Origin: Myxococcus xanthus
Lineage (GTDB): Bacteria > Myxococcota > Myxococcia > Myxococcales > Myxococcaceae
Assembly: GCF_013116825.1 (NCBI RefSeq)
Contig: NZ_JABFNS010000027.1
Span: 1-64,000 of the forward strand
Length of the DNA: 64,000 nucleotides
Reading direction: 5' to 3'
How positions within the stretch are numbered: the first letter of the stretch is position 1; every line of letters begins with the position of its first letter. Below the pieces are notes generated by a model. It was not told the origin of the DNA. It saw nothing but the letters and a program-made list of their open reading frames with translations, and did no database searches. The position numbers were made by a program, and so were the translations under genes. Below are positions 33,486 to 41,802 of this stretch, piece by piece.

Positions 33486-36269
33486 GTGGCGAGCCAAGGC
33501 CCCCCTCGGCTCCACCTCGTCCTGCTCCCCCTGTACGCCGCCACGTTGTGGGGCTGCGAGCCAGCCCTCCGCCCTCCATCAACGCCTCACAACACGCCTC
33601 CCCGGCTCGAAGTCAGCCCCGCCCTGGACATCATCCCGCTGCGCGTGGGCCAGGCCGTGGAGTTCGCGGCCACCGTCGAGGATGCGGAGGAAGGCGCGGC
33701 GTTGGGCGCCAACGTGCTGTGGGTGTCCTCCATCGAAGGGCAACTGGCCCGCGGCGCGCGCGCAACCCTCGCCTTCCTCGAACCAGGAGAGCAGCGGCTG
33801 ACCGCCTCGGTGGTGGACGCCGGTGGGCTGGCCGCGAGCGCGTCACTCCACCTGAACGTCCTCGCGCGGGGGGCTCCCATGGCCACCGTGCTGCGCCCCA
33901 CGCCGGGTAGCACCTTCAACCTCGGCGAGCTGCTGGACCTGGAGTGCATGGCGATGACGGAGCGTGGCGTGCGGCTCCAGGGGCGCGCGGTGCAGTGGAC
34001 GTCCGCGCTGTCCGGGCCGCTGCCTGCTGGCGACGTGGTGCGGGCGACCTTGTCCGTGGCCGGCGAGGACACCCTCCGCTGCACCGCGGTGGACTCCGCC
34101 ACGCAGGTCTCCGCCACCGCCGAGGTGCGCGTCACCGTCCGCGCCACGCGCGCCCCCAGCGTGCGCATCCTCCGGCCCGAACCCACGGAGATCTTCGTGA
34201 AGCAAGGCGAGGCCCCGCCCCACGGCGCCTCCGTCCGCTTCGCGGCCACCGCCCAGGACTTTCACGCCGAGGGAGGCGCGGGCAACCTGGACGGCGCGGT
34301 GGAGTGGAGCCTGGCGCCCTCCGGGCAGCCGCTGGGCCGAGGCCCAGCCCTGACACATGCCTTCACCACGCCCGGCGTCTACACGGTGAGGGCACGGGTG
34401 GTGGATGGGCGCGGCAACACCGCCTCGGACAGCGTGCGGGTGCGGCTGGTCACCAACCTCCCGCCCCGGTGCGAGTTGGAGTTCCCCACGACCGAGAATC
34501 CACGCGTGCTCGTGGGCGTCCCCAGCCTGCTGCGGGCCCACTGCGTGGACCCGGAGACGGAGCAACCGGTGGAGCCCATCTGGACCACCAGCGCCGAGCC
34601 CACGCCCCTGGGCACGGGTGAAGCCGTGAGCGCCGTGCTGTCCGTGGCCGGTGCGCAGGTGTTGTCCGCGTGCGCCGTGGACCCGGAAGACACCGCGTTG
34701 AGCGGCTGCGTGGAACGGCCGGTGCGCGCCATCATCAACACGCCGCCCACGGGCTGCTCCATCCAGGCGCCGCTTCCGAACGCGGTGGTGAACGCGGGTG
34801 TGCCGCTGACGCTCACGGGTTCGGCGTCGGATGCGGAGGATGCGCGGACGGGCCTGCGCTACACGTGGGTCTCCTCGCGGGACGGCGCACTGGCCCAGGG
34901 GCCCAGCACGCACACCGCCCGGCTGTCCACGCCCGGCCACCACGTGCTCACGCTCACCGCGACGGACCCGTGGGGCCTGGCCTGCGCGGCGGCCGTGGCC
35001 GTCACCGTGAACGGCGCGCCCGACGTGCGGGTGGAGAGCGTGATGCAAGGGGTGCTGGATTGCGGCAGAGGCCCATGCCTGGAGGGGCAACCCGTGGTCC
35101 TCACCGGCTTCGCGAGGCCCGCGGCCCCCCAGGGCCACATCGAGGAGCTGGCGTGGCTGGACAACCTGGCGGGGAGCCTCTTGGCGGGCGCGCTGCCGCT
35201 GCCTACCGCCACCCTCGGCTTCCCCTTCGCCGGTCGCCACACGACGGTGCTGGCCGCCACCGACCAGGACGGCGCGATGAGCCGCGCGGCGACGTCCTTC
35301 ACCGTGCTGCCGCTGGGACGCGCGCGGTTGATGGAGGACGTTCAGGACGCGCAGCGGCCCGTGGTGGCCCTGGCGCTCACCCCGGACGGGCTCCGCTACG
35401 CGGATGGCGCATCTCCCCGGGTGTATGCGGAGCGCGCGTCCACGACGGTGCTGGACGTGAACGCACCAGCCCTGTCGCTCCATGCGTTTCAAGGCGGCAA
35501 CGTGCTCTTCGTGGGCACCGAGGGCGGCGGCGTGCTCCGGTGCGTCCAGCGCACCTGCACCCGGCACACGGGCGCCATGCTGGGCGCCACGGGCGCGGCG
35601 GTGACCGCGGTGGCCGCATGGGAATCTCCGGACGTGCTGCTGCTGGGCACCCGCCGAGGCCTGGTCCTCACACGCGCGAGCGACCCCGCCTCCGGAGGAC
35701 GCGCGGGCACCGTGGGAGGCCGCCGCCTGCTGGAGGGGCGCGAGGTGCGCCAGCTCGTCATCTCCCCGGGCTCCAGCCCGGAACGCGTGACGGCCTGGGC
35801 GGCCACGTCGGGCGGCCTGGCGGAAATCACCATCTGGGCGGACGACGACTTCGAGCCCGGGCTCGCCGATGTCTCGGTGCGGCTTCACGCTCCGCCCGCC
35901 ATCCCTGATGACGACGTCCTCTCCGTGGCCGTGGGGCCGGAGGGCCAGGTATTCGCCGGCACGAGGAAGGGCTTCAGCGCGCTGGGACAACCCGGTCCCG
36001 CGCTGCGCGACGCGCCCTGGCGACTGCAGGACGAGGAGATTCGCACGCTCCACTTCGAACGGCAGGCCGTGGACGCGCGCACCCAGGACATCCTCTGGGC
36101 CGGCACGAAGAACGGGCTGGTGCGTTATGATGTATCAGCAGACATCGCCACCCACTTTGGAATGGAAGAAGGCTTGCCGGACCCGGACGTGAGCGCCCTG
36201 CTGGTGGCTCCGGGAGGGCCGCGCTACGTGGGCACGGCGCGAGGGCTGGTGACGTACCCCTGGCACTGA
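33486..36269 (+). CDS. Very large Ig-like/propeller surface protein
   Basis: The protein has 927 residues. I chose the GTG at 33486, 4 bases after the previous stop; a longer frame runs back to 33168 inside the upstream gene and is a shadow. The N terminus LHLVLLPLYAATLWGC is a weak lipoprotein signal. Residues about 45-590 are a series of PKD/Ig-like domains (repeats such as TLSVAGEDTLRC, HAFTTPGVYTVRARV, LSTPGHHVLTLTATD). Residues about 610-927 resemble propeller repeats of the two-component-regulator type, with LLGTRRGLVLTR, VFAGTRKGFSAL, ILWAGTKNGLVRYD and YVGTARGLVTY. It closes the sigma/caspase operon. Confidence 0.75.
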   Translation: MASQGPPRLHLVLLPLYAATLWGCEPALRPPSTPHNTPPRLEVSPALDIIPLRVGQAVEFAATVEDAEEGAALGANVLWVSSIEGQLARGARATLAFLEPGEQRLTASVVDAGGLAASASLHLNVLARGAPMATVLRPTPGSTFNLGELLDLECMAMTERGVRLQGRAVQWTSALSGPLPAGDVVRATLSVAGEDTLRCTAVDSATQVSATAEVRVTVRATRAPSVRILRPEPTEIFVKQGEAPPHGASVRFAATAQDFHAEGGAGNLDGAVEWSLAPSGQPLGRGPALTHAFTTPGVYTVRARVVDGRGNTASDSVRVRLVTNLPPRCELEFPTTENPRVLVGVPSLLRAHCVDPETEQPVEPIWTTSAEPTPLGTGEAVSAVLSVAGAQVLSACAVDPEDTALSGCVERPVRAIINTPPTGCSIQAPLPNAVVNAGVPLTLTGSASDAEDARTGLRYTWVSSRDGALAQGPSTHTARLSTPGHHVLTLTATDPWGLACAAAVAVTVNGAPDVRVESVMQGVLDCGRGPCLEGQPVVLTGFARPAAPQGHIEELAWLDNLAGSLLAGALPLPTATLGFPFAGRHTTVLAATDQDGAMSRAATSFTVLPLGRARLMEDVQDAQRPVVALALTPDGLRYADGASPRVYAERASTTVLDVNAPALSLHAFQGGNVLFVGTEGGGVLRCVQRTCTRHTGAMLGATGAAVTAVAAWESPDVLLLGTRRGLVLTRASDPASGGRAGTVGGRRLLEGREVRQLVISPGSSPERVTAWAATSGGLAEITIWADDDFEPGLADVSVRLHAPPAIPDDDVLSVAVGPEGQVFAGTRKGFSALGQPGPALRDAPWRLQDEEIRTLHFERQAVDARTQDILWAGTKNGLVRYDVSADIATHFGMEEGLPDPDVSALLVAPGGPRYVGTARGLVTYPWH

Positions 36270-36291
36270 GCGCCCAGACAGCGAGGGCCCT

Positions 36292-37029
36292 TCATCCCCC
36301 GTCGCTGCCGTCCGGGAGGAGCACCAGTCCGTCGCGGCCGAAGCGCCTCACCGCCGCGCGCAGGTCGGCTTCCGCCATGCCCGTGGCCGCCACGACGTCC
36401 GTCAGGGCCAGCCCTTCCACCGCCATCTTCAGCACCAGCAGCGCCGGTGGCGTGGCGGCCAGGTAGAGCGTCTTCAACTGCTCCGGGTGGCGCCACAGCA
36501 GCGCCAGCTCCGCGCCTGCCTCCGGTGACGTCGCGGCGCCTCGGGCCCGCACGTACGCGCAGAGGTGGAAGTCGTGCTCCAGCACCACCAGGGTGGGATT
36601 GGCCGTCAGCCGCGCCACGCGCTCGGGCGAAGGCTCCAGGGACGCGAACACCGCGAAGTCGGTCCACTCGAAGCGGGCCAGCGCGGGCACGAAGGGCGCC
36701 AACCCCCGCGAGGCCGCCGCGTCCGCGAGGAACGCGGGAAAGCCCTCGCACAGGTGGTTGAGTTCATGGTGCCGAGCCGGCCGCGTCCGCGTGAAGGCCA
36801 CCACCAGGTCGTCCCATGCGTCGTGCCCCAGGGCCTGGCGCGTCAGCGGAAAGACCTTGTCCAGCGCGGAGCGCACATGGCCGAGCACGAAGCCGCCGTA
36901 GAGCGACACCCGCTCGCGCGGCGCCTCCCACCCCGGGTGCCTCGCGTACAGCGTGGCCAGCGACTCCGGGCCAGGCTCGGCGAGGTAGTCCCCCATGCTG
37001 TCGAAGAAGTCGCGCAGGGACGGCTTCAT
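36292..37029 (-). CDS. DUF2063 protein, partner of the MNIO enzyme (BufC-like)
   Basis: The protein has 245 residues from the ATG at 37029, which overlaps the MNIO gene stop (ATGA). The N-terminal half is the DUF2063 helical domain: LRDFFDSMGDYLAEPG, VSLYGGFVLGHVRSALDKVFPLTRQALG and RHHELNHLCEGFPAFL. The C-terminal half is mixed alpha/beta. In bufferin and methanobactin-type loci this partner binds the precursor leader and presents it to the iron enzyme. Neighbours and order (precursor, MNIO, DUF2063) fit that role. The protein is cytoplasmic. Confidence 0.85.
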   Translation of the reverse strand: MKPSLRDFFDSMGDYLAEPGPESLATLYARHPGWEAPRERVSLYGGFVLGHVRSALDKVFPLTRQALGHDAWDDLVVAFTRTRPARHHELNHLCEGFPAFLADAAASRGLAPFVPALARFEWTDFAVFASLEPSPERVARLTANPTLVVLEHDFHLCAYVRARGAATSPEAGAELALLWRHPEQLKTLYLAATPPALLVLKMAVEGLALTDVVAATGMAEADLRAAVRRFGRDGLVLLPDGSDGG

Positions 37030-37871
37030 GGGCCGGCGACCTCCCGCAGCGACGCGCGCGCAATGTCCGCCTCGTCCAGCACCGCGTCCAGGGACGGAAG
37101 GTCCTGGTCCCACTCGATGAGCGTCGCCACCGGGCCGGTGCGCGCCAGCACGTAGCGGAAGAGCGACCACACGTCGTCGCAGACGCGGTCGCCATGCGTG
37201 TCGACGATGACGTCCGGGTAGCAGGTGTGGCCGGCCAGGTGAATCTGCACCACGCGCTCCAGCGGAAGGGCATCCACGAAGGCCCGCGCGTCGTAGCCAT
37301 GGTTGCGCGCGTTGACGTAGACGTTGTTCACGTCCAGCAGCAGCCCACAGTCCGCCTGCTCCACGACGAGGCGGAGGAAGTCCGCTTCCCGCAACGTGCC
37401 GCCGGGCATCCGCGCGTAGTAGCTGGGATTCTCCAGCAGGAAGGGACGGCCCACCCGGGCCATCACCTCGCGCACGCGGGGCACCACGTGCTCGACAGCG
37501 GCCTCGCTGAACGGCAGCGGCAGCAGGTCGTGCAGGTACACGCCGTCCAGCCGCGAAAAGCAGAGGTGGTCGGAGAAGAAGGGCGCGTCCACCCGCTTCA
37601 CCAGCGCCGCCAGTCCCCGGACGTAGTCGTCATCCAACGCGTCCGGGCCGCCGATGTTCAACCCCACGCCGTGGGGCAACACGGGCCACCGCTCCGCGCA
37701 TGCGTCCAGCGCGCGCTGCGAGCGCCCACCCAGCGACAGGAAGTTCTCCGGGATGATCTCCACCCAGTCGAGCGGCCGTCCGGTGCGCGGCAGCTCCGCA
37801 TAGAAGCTCCTGCGCAGCCCGATGCCCGCGCCCAGCGGCTTCAGCCCATGTCGCTGTGCGTACGTCACCAC
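37026..37871 (-). CDS. MNIO (DUF692) iron oxidase of a bufferin-type RiPP locus
   Basis: The protein has 281 residues, the normal length for DUF692. It has the TIM-barrel metal-site motifs in order: WVEIIPENF, LPHGVGLNIGG, FFSDHLCFS, LLENPSYY, LLLDVNNVYVNA, IHLAGHTC, DTHGDRV and LIEWDQDLP. These supply the His, Asp, Glu and Asn ligands of the multinuclear iron centre. Known members modify cysteines in precursor peptides, for example to thiooxazole or oxazolone/thioamide in copper-binding bufferins and methanobactins. It is cytoplasmic. It sits 114 bases after the cysteine-repeat precursor gene. Confidence 0.9.
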   Translation of the reverse strand: MVTYAQRHGLKPLGAGIGLRRSFYAELPRTGRPLDWVEIIPENFLSLGGRSQRALDACAERWPVLPHGVGLNIGGPDALDDDYVRGLAALVKRVDAPFFSDHLCFSRLDGVYLHDLLPLPFSEAAVEHVVPRVREVMARVGRPFLLENPSYYARMPGGTLREADFLRLVVEQADCGLLLDVNNVYVNARNHGYDARAFVDALPLERVVQIHLAGHTCYPDVIVDTHGDRVCDDVWSLFRYVLARTGPVATLIEWDQDLPSLDAVLDEADIARASLREVAGP

Positions 37872-37938
37872 GGCAGAAGCCCTCTCGAAGCGTGGGAAAC
37901 AACCCGGGCGGCGGCGGCGATGCTCGACCGCCCGGCAG

Positions 37939-37966
37939 CGAGGGCCCGGCCTTCACCAGACCCTCG
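37939..37966 (-). promoter_or_regulatory. Hairpin between bufferin-type precursor and MNIO genes
   Basis: CGAGGG and CCCTCG form a 6-bp stem with a 16-nt loop, in the 114-base gap between precursor stop and MNIO start. It may set the ratio of precursor to enzyme by partial termination or RNA stability. The stem is short. Confidence 0.3.
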
Positions 37967-37985
37967 GGACGTCCGTCCGGCAGAA

Positions 37986-38231
37986 CTACTCCTTCTTCTG
38001 GCCGCCGCAGGAGCCGGCGCCGCACGAGCCGGCGCCACAGCTGCCCTCAGCGCCCTTCTCCTCGGTCGCGGCCGGAGCGGCCTCCTGCGACTCCGTGGCG
38101 CCGCTGCTCTCCGCGCCAGTCTCTTCGGCCGTGGCGGGCTCCATCTCCGCCGACTTCTTGGTCGCACAACCCGTGGCCAGCGCGGCCAGGGACAGGGTGC
38201 CGACAACCGCTGCAAGCGCCTTGACGTTCAT
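37986..38231 (-). CDS. Bufferin-like cysteine-repeat precursor with lipoprotein-type signal
   Basis: The protein has 81 residues from the ATG at 38231; the upstream extension to 38288 is not needed. The N terminus MNVKALAAVVGTLSLAALATGC is a signal peptide ending in a lipobox-like ATGC. The middle is Glu/Ala/Thr-rich and acidic. The C terminus has three regular units, GSCGAGSCGAGSCGG, then QKKE. Bufferins are copper-binding RiPPs exported by a signal peptide whose cysteines are changed by an MNIO enzyme; the E-G-x-C-G core is their hallmark. Position before the MNIO and DUF2063 genes supports this. Lysine in the usual core is replaced by Ser here. Confidence 0.8.
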   Translation of the reverse strand: MNVKALAAVVGTLSLAALATGCATKKSAEMEPATAEETGAESSGATESQEAAPAATEEKGAEGSCGAGSCGAGSCGGQKKE

Positions 38232-38288
38232 GGATGAGACTTCCTTTCGGTACTGCGTGGGGGTGTTGTGTGGAGGTCGCGGTTGCAT

Positions 38289-39704
38289 TCAGGGTGTTTC
38301 GCCGTGGCTGCGCCGACCGACCACCGAATCACGCAACAGACTGTCTCGGGCGGGTACCAGCGAGACGCCGTTGGGTCCTTCCTGGACACCCAGCGCTTCT
38401 AGCAGACCGGCCTGCTCCGCAAAAGCAGGCCGCGGCAAGTGCCGCTCCAACAGAGCATTGAACAGCGGCTGTCCCGCGACGGCATCCACCGCGGCACCGA
38501 ATGCCCCGAAGGTCGAGGAACTGCCGCGAGCCGCGAGCAACTCCAGCACGTCATCCAGCCCGCGCGTGTTTCCAGTGATACGGCGCAATTCCACGTCCAG
38601 ATGCAACGCGAAGAGCGCTCCCGTCCAATAGACAGCGAGCGAAAAGCTGCCCTGAGACACGGCCTCCTGCATGGTTCGCGTGTCATTGCCCTCGAGCCCC
38701 CGAGCGAAGCCGCCCAGAAGCTCCTCCCAGGCGCGCCGCGAGTCCTGCCGTCCGGAGCGCGCACGCGCGACCTCCGTGTAGTAGGTGGCCAGCCCCTCCG
38801 ACAGCCACGGCACGCGAGGCACGAAGACAGGATGGGTCAGGTGCAGCATCTCGTGGACGGCCACCCAGTCCCGCGCGAAGTCCTCCGGCCGCGCCTCCTG
38901 CCCCACGCTGATGGAGATGCTGGGCGGCGAACTCCAGCGCACCATGCCGAAGACGCTGGGCCCGTGGTGCCCGGGCGCGGGGATGACCCGCACGGTGATG
39001 CGCGGATGCGGGAAGGCGCGCCGCACGGTGCGGACCTCCTCCGCGGCCTTGCCCAACCAGGTGCAGACGGCCGCGTCGCTCAGGTGCTTGAAGTGCCCCA
39101 GGATGGCCACGTCCAACACCGCGTCTGGCAGGCGCACCTGACACCGGCGGCCGCCGAAGCCGTGGAAGCCCGAGTCCACCAGGTCTTCGCCGCGCAGCCG
39201 GTACACGCCATTCTCCCCGGGCTGCCATGGAAGCAACGCATCGGTGCCCACCAGCGACAGCTCCACGCGGAGGCCCGGCTTCACCACCCGCGGCCGGATG
39301 AGGTACGCGCGGCCCGCGACGTGCCGCGCATCGCCGTCTCCGGAGCCCTGGAAGAAGTCCGGGCCGCGCTCGCGAATGGAGGCGTCGAGCGCGTAGCGGT
39401 AGCGCAAGAAGCGCGTCCCCCGAGGCAGCAAGACGCGCCCCTCCTGGACGGGCAACGTCAGGACGCCCCCATCCTCCCGGTGCGCGGACACCGTCATCAC
39501 GGCGCCCGGCTGGCTGAAGAGGAACTCGCGCGGCGTGCCTCGCACCAGCACCACCTCCACGTCCACCGCGTGCTCGGGCTCGCGCACGTAGGTGAGGTTG
39601 TAGCGCAGCGCCGCCACATCCTCCCTGGGGTGGTGGCGCAGCGGCGCCTGACACGACATCAGCGACAGGCCGAGCAGGATGACGGCGGCGGCCCGGGCAC
39701 GCAT
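38289..39704 (-). CDS. Lipoprotein with HExxH gluzincin-like peptidase domain
   Basis: The protein has 471 residues from the ATG at 39704, which gives MRARAAAVILLGLSLMSC, a compact lipoprotein signal; ATGs at 39755 and 39776 are alternatives. A beta-rich N-terminal region (about 20-230) is followed by a zinc motif, HEMLHLTHP, with the third ligand probably in PWLSEGLATYYTE, 18 residues on. This order is that of M1-like and related gluzincins. The last part is helical. The protein faces the periplasm or surface. The substrate is unknown. Confidence 0.75.
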   Translation of the reverse strand: MRARAAAVILLGLSLMSCQAPLRHHPREDVAALRYNLTYVREPEHAVDVEVVLVRGTPREFLFSQPGAVMTVSAHREDGGVLTLPVQEGRVLLPRGTRFLRYRYALDASIRERGPDFFQGSGDGDARHVAGRAYLIRPRVVKPGLRVELSLVGTDALLPWQPGENGVYRLRGEDLVDSGFHGFGGRRCQVRLPDAVLDVAILGHFKHLSDAAVCTWLGKAAEEVRTVRRAFPHPRITVRVIPAPGHHGPSVFGMVRWSSPPSISISVGQEARPEDFARDWVAVHEMLHLTHPVFVPRVPWLSEGLATYYTEVARARSGRQDSRRAWEELLGGFARGLEGNDTRTMQEAVSQGSFSLAVYWTGALFALHLDVELRRITGNTRGLDDVLELLAARGSSSTFGAFGAAVDAVAGQPLFNALLERHLPRPAFAEQAGLLEALGVQEGPNGVSLVPARDSLLRDSVVGRRSHGETP

Positions 39705-40175
39705 GCGCAGCGGCGCCCTGCTCCACCTTCGCGGCCATCCATGCCCACCGTCCATACGCGGCGAAGGTTCGCCCATGACGCGCCGGAGGTGAATCGTCCC
39801 CCGGCAGCGTGCGCCCCGCTCATCCCCCACCTTCGATCGCACCCGAGCCCCGGGCTGTTCTTGTAAACCGGCGCTTTTCCCTTTACCGAAACGCGCCCCG
39901 CCCATGCCGCAGCGCATCAGTAAATGCTTGACAAGGCGATGTAGCGAGCGCGACGACAGGTTCCCCACACGCCCAAAAGGACAGTGATTTCATGAGGTTC
40001 AATGTTCCAATCCCCCGGCTCCGACCGCGGTCCAGCCGGTCCGTCGCAGGGCCGACAGGGGTCCTCGTGGATGAAAAGGATCATTGCAAATCGGTAAATC
40101 GATTTGCAGAGTGGGTAATGAGCCCGAGGCGCGCGCGGCCATTCGCGATCGCCGAAGGCGTCAACGCACCCGGCC
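39705..40175. other. Divergent intergenic region with operator and promoter-like sites
   Basis: About 470 bases separate the HExxH lipoprotein from the ScfR-like regulator. TTGACA occurs at 39930. GTAAA...TTTAC half-sites flank 19 bases at about 39863-39891. The TGCAAATC palindrome at 40085 is listed separately. AT-rich stretches between 39850 and 40110 mark the promoter zone. No gene is visible. Confidence 0.5.
40085..40108. promoter_or_regulatory. TGCAAATC...GATTTGCA palindrome, likely ScfR-type operator
   Basis: TGCAAATC and GATTTGCA are perfect 8-bp inverted repeats with an 8-bp centre, ending 67 bases before the regulator ATG. The half-site resembles the TTTGCAAA core bound by RamB, a member of the same XRE/DUF2083 regulator family. 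Autoregulation is therefore likely but not shown. Confidence 0.6.
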
Positions 40176-41795
40176 ATGAACGACAACGCACTGAACGCCA
40201 ACGTGGGCCTGAAGCTTCGGGGACTGCGCCTTGCACGGAACATCAAGCAGGCGGACGCAGCCAAGGACCTGGGCGTTTCCCCCGCGTACCTGAACCTCAT
40301 CGAGAAGGGTAAGCGGGTGATGCCCTTCCCCCTGCTCTGGAAGGCCCTGCGCTACTTCGACCAGGACCCCGAGCAGTTCATGTCCACGCTGGGCGAAGGC
40401 CGCGTGGACGAAGCGCTCGCGAAGCTGCTGGACGAGCCGCTCCTCAAGAGCCTCGACATCGACCCGGAGTCGCTCCAGTCCCTCTCCGCGGAGCCGAAGC
40501 TCGCGGGCACGGTGGCGGCGCTCTTCAACCTCTACAAGAACACCCGTACGCAGTTGGAGAACGTGCTGGCACAGCTCAACGTCGAGGAGCGCACGCGCGC
40601 CCAGGGCGGCCCGGGCAACGGCACCTCGCCCGGCGTGCGCTTCGACTACTCGCCCTTCGACGAGGTCAGCGACTTCCTGGAGAAGCACCGCAACTACTTC
40701 CCGGAGTTGGAAGAGCAGGCGGACGCGCTGCGCCGCGACGTGCGGCTGGAGCGGCAGATCACCAGCGGTCAGCTCATCCGGCTCCTGGAGGAGCGCTTCG
40801 GCTACCGCGTCCTCTTCGACGACCCGTCTCCCTCCGGCTCGTCCGTGGTGCGGCGGTTGGACCCGGAGGAGCGGACGCTGACGCTGTCTCCCTTCCTCAC
40901 CGAACAGCCGCTGAAGTTCCAGATTGCCGCGTCCATTGGCCTGCTGGTGATGGACCGCGAGAAGCTGCTGGAGCGCGTGCTGGACGCGGGCCGCATGCGC
41001 CACGGCGAGACGCAGCGGCTCATCAAGGTGAACCTGGCCAACTACTTCGCCGGCGCGCTGATGCTGCCCTACGGGGACTTCTTCAAGGAGGTCCAGCGCA
41101 CGCGCTACGACGTGGAGCTGCTGTCGAGCATCTTCGGCTCCACCTACGAGACGGTGGCCCACCGCCTGTGCAACCTGTCGGACCCGAAGCGCCCCGGGCT
41201 CCCGTTCCACTTCCTGCGCGCGGACATCGCCGGCAACATCTCCAAGCGCTACAGCGGCACCGGCATCCGCTTCGCCTCTGGCGGCGGCAGCTGCGCCAAG
41301 TGGGCAGTGCACCTGGCCTTCCTCAACCCGTCCCAGCTGACGCGGCAGTACTCCATCATGCCGGACGGCACCGCCTATTTCTGCTTCGCCAAGGTGCAGC
41401 TCCAGCCGATTGAGGGCTCCATCGTCAAGGGCACCGCGTACTCCATCGGCCTGGGCACCCACGCGGAGAACGCCAAGTACCTGGCCTACGGCCTGCCCAC
41501 GACGGACCTGCGCAAGGACGCCATCCCGTCCGGCATCTCCTGCCGCTTCTGCGAGCGCACCGACTGCAACCAGCGCGCGGCGGCCAGCTACCGCTTCGCC
41601 TTCGCCTTCGACGAGTACACGAAGAAGGACTGCTTCTTCTCCCCCATCCTCGTCCACGAAAAGGCCGACAAGATGGAGAAGGACCGTCACTCGGGCGCCC
41701 ATTCCTTGGCCATGGCCGCCAACGGGACTGACGGGAGCGAGAAGGACGATTCGTTGGACAAGACCTCCCGCCGCCGCAAGGGTGGCGACGCCTGA
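40176..41795 (+). CDS. ScfR/RamB-type XRE transcriptional regulator
   Basis: The protein has 539 residues. The N-terminal 70 residues are an XRE helix-turn-helix (LRGLRLARNIKQADAAKDLGVSPAYLNLIEKGKRV). The middle has an ImmA/IrrE-like segment, and the C-terminal part is a DUF2083 domain with ISCRFCERTDCNQRAA, a conserved Cys cluster (CxxCxxxxC). Family members control acetate, propionate or glyoxylate metabolism and short-chain acyl-CoA responses. A palindrome lies upstream. The following TPR gene starts 8 bases after its stop and is probably cotranscribed. Confidence 0.85.
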   Translation: MNDNALNANVGLKLRGLRLARNIKQADAAKDLGVSPAYLNLIEKGKRVMPFPLLWKALRYFDQDPEQFMSTLGEGRVDEALAKLLDEPLLKSLDIDPESLQSLSAEPKLAGTVAALFNLYKNTRTQLENVLAQLNVEERTRAQGGPGNGTSPGVRFDYSPFDEVSDFLEKHRNYFPELEEQADALRRDVRLERQITSGQLIRLLEERFGYRVLFDDPSPSGSSVVRRLDPEERTLTLSPFLTEQPLKFQIAASIGLLVMDREKLLERVLDAGRMRHGETQRLIKVNLANYFAGALMLPYGDFFKEVQRTRYDVELLSSIFGSTYETVAHRLCNLSDPKRPGLPFHFLRADIAGNISKRYSGTGIRFASGGGSCAKWAVHLAFLNPSQLTRQYSIMPDGTAYFCFAKVQLQPIEGSIVKGTAYSIGLGTHAENAKYLAYGLPTTDLRKDAIPSGISCRFCERTDCNQRAAASYRFAFAFDEYTKKDCFFSPILVHEKADKMEKDRHSGAHSLAMAANGTDGSEKDDSLDKTSRRRKGGDA

Positions 41796-41802
41796 GGCCC
41801 CC

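Noticed and set aside
33843-36053. A 736-residue minus-strand frame under the Ig-like gene
   Set aside because: His/Arg/Gly-rich composition typical of a shadow frame; the plus-strand gene has clear repeats and operon spacing.
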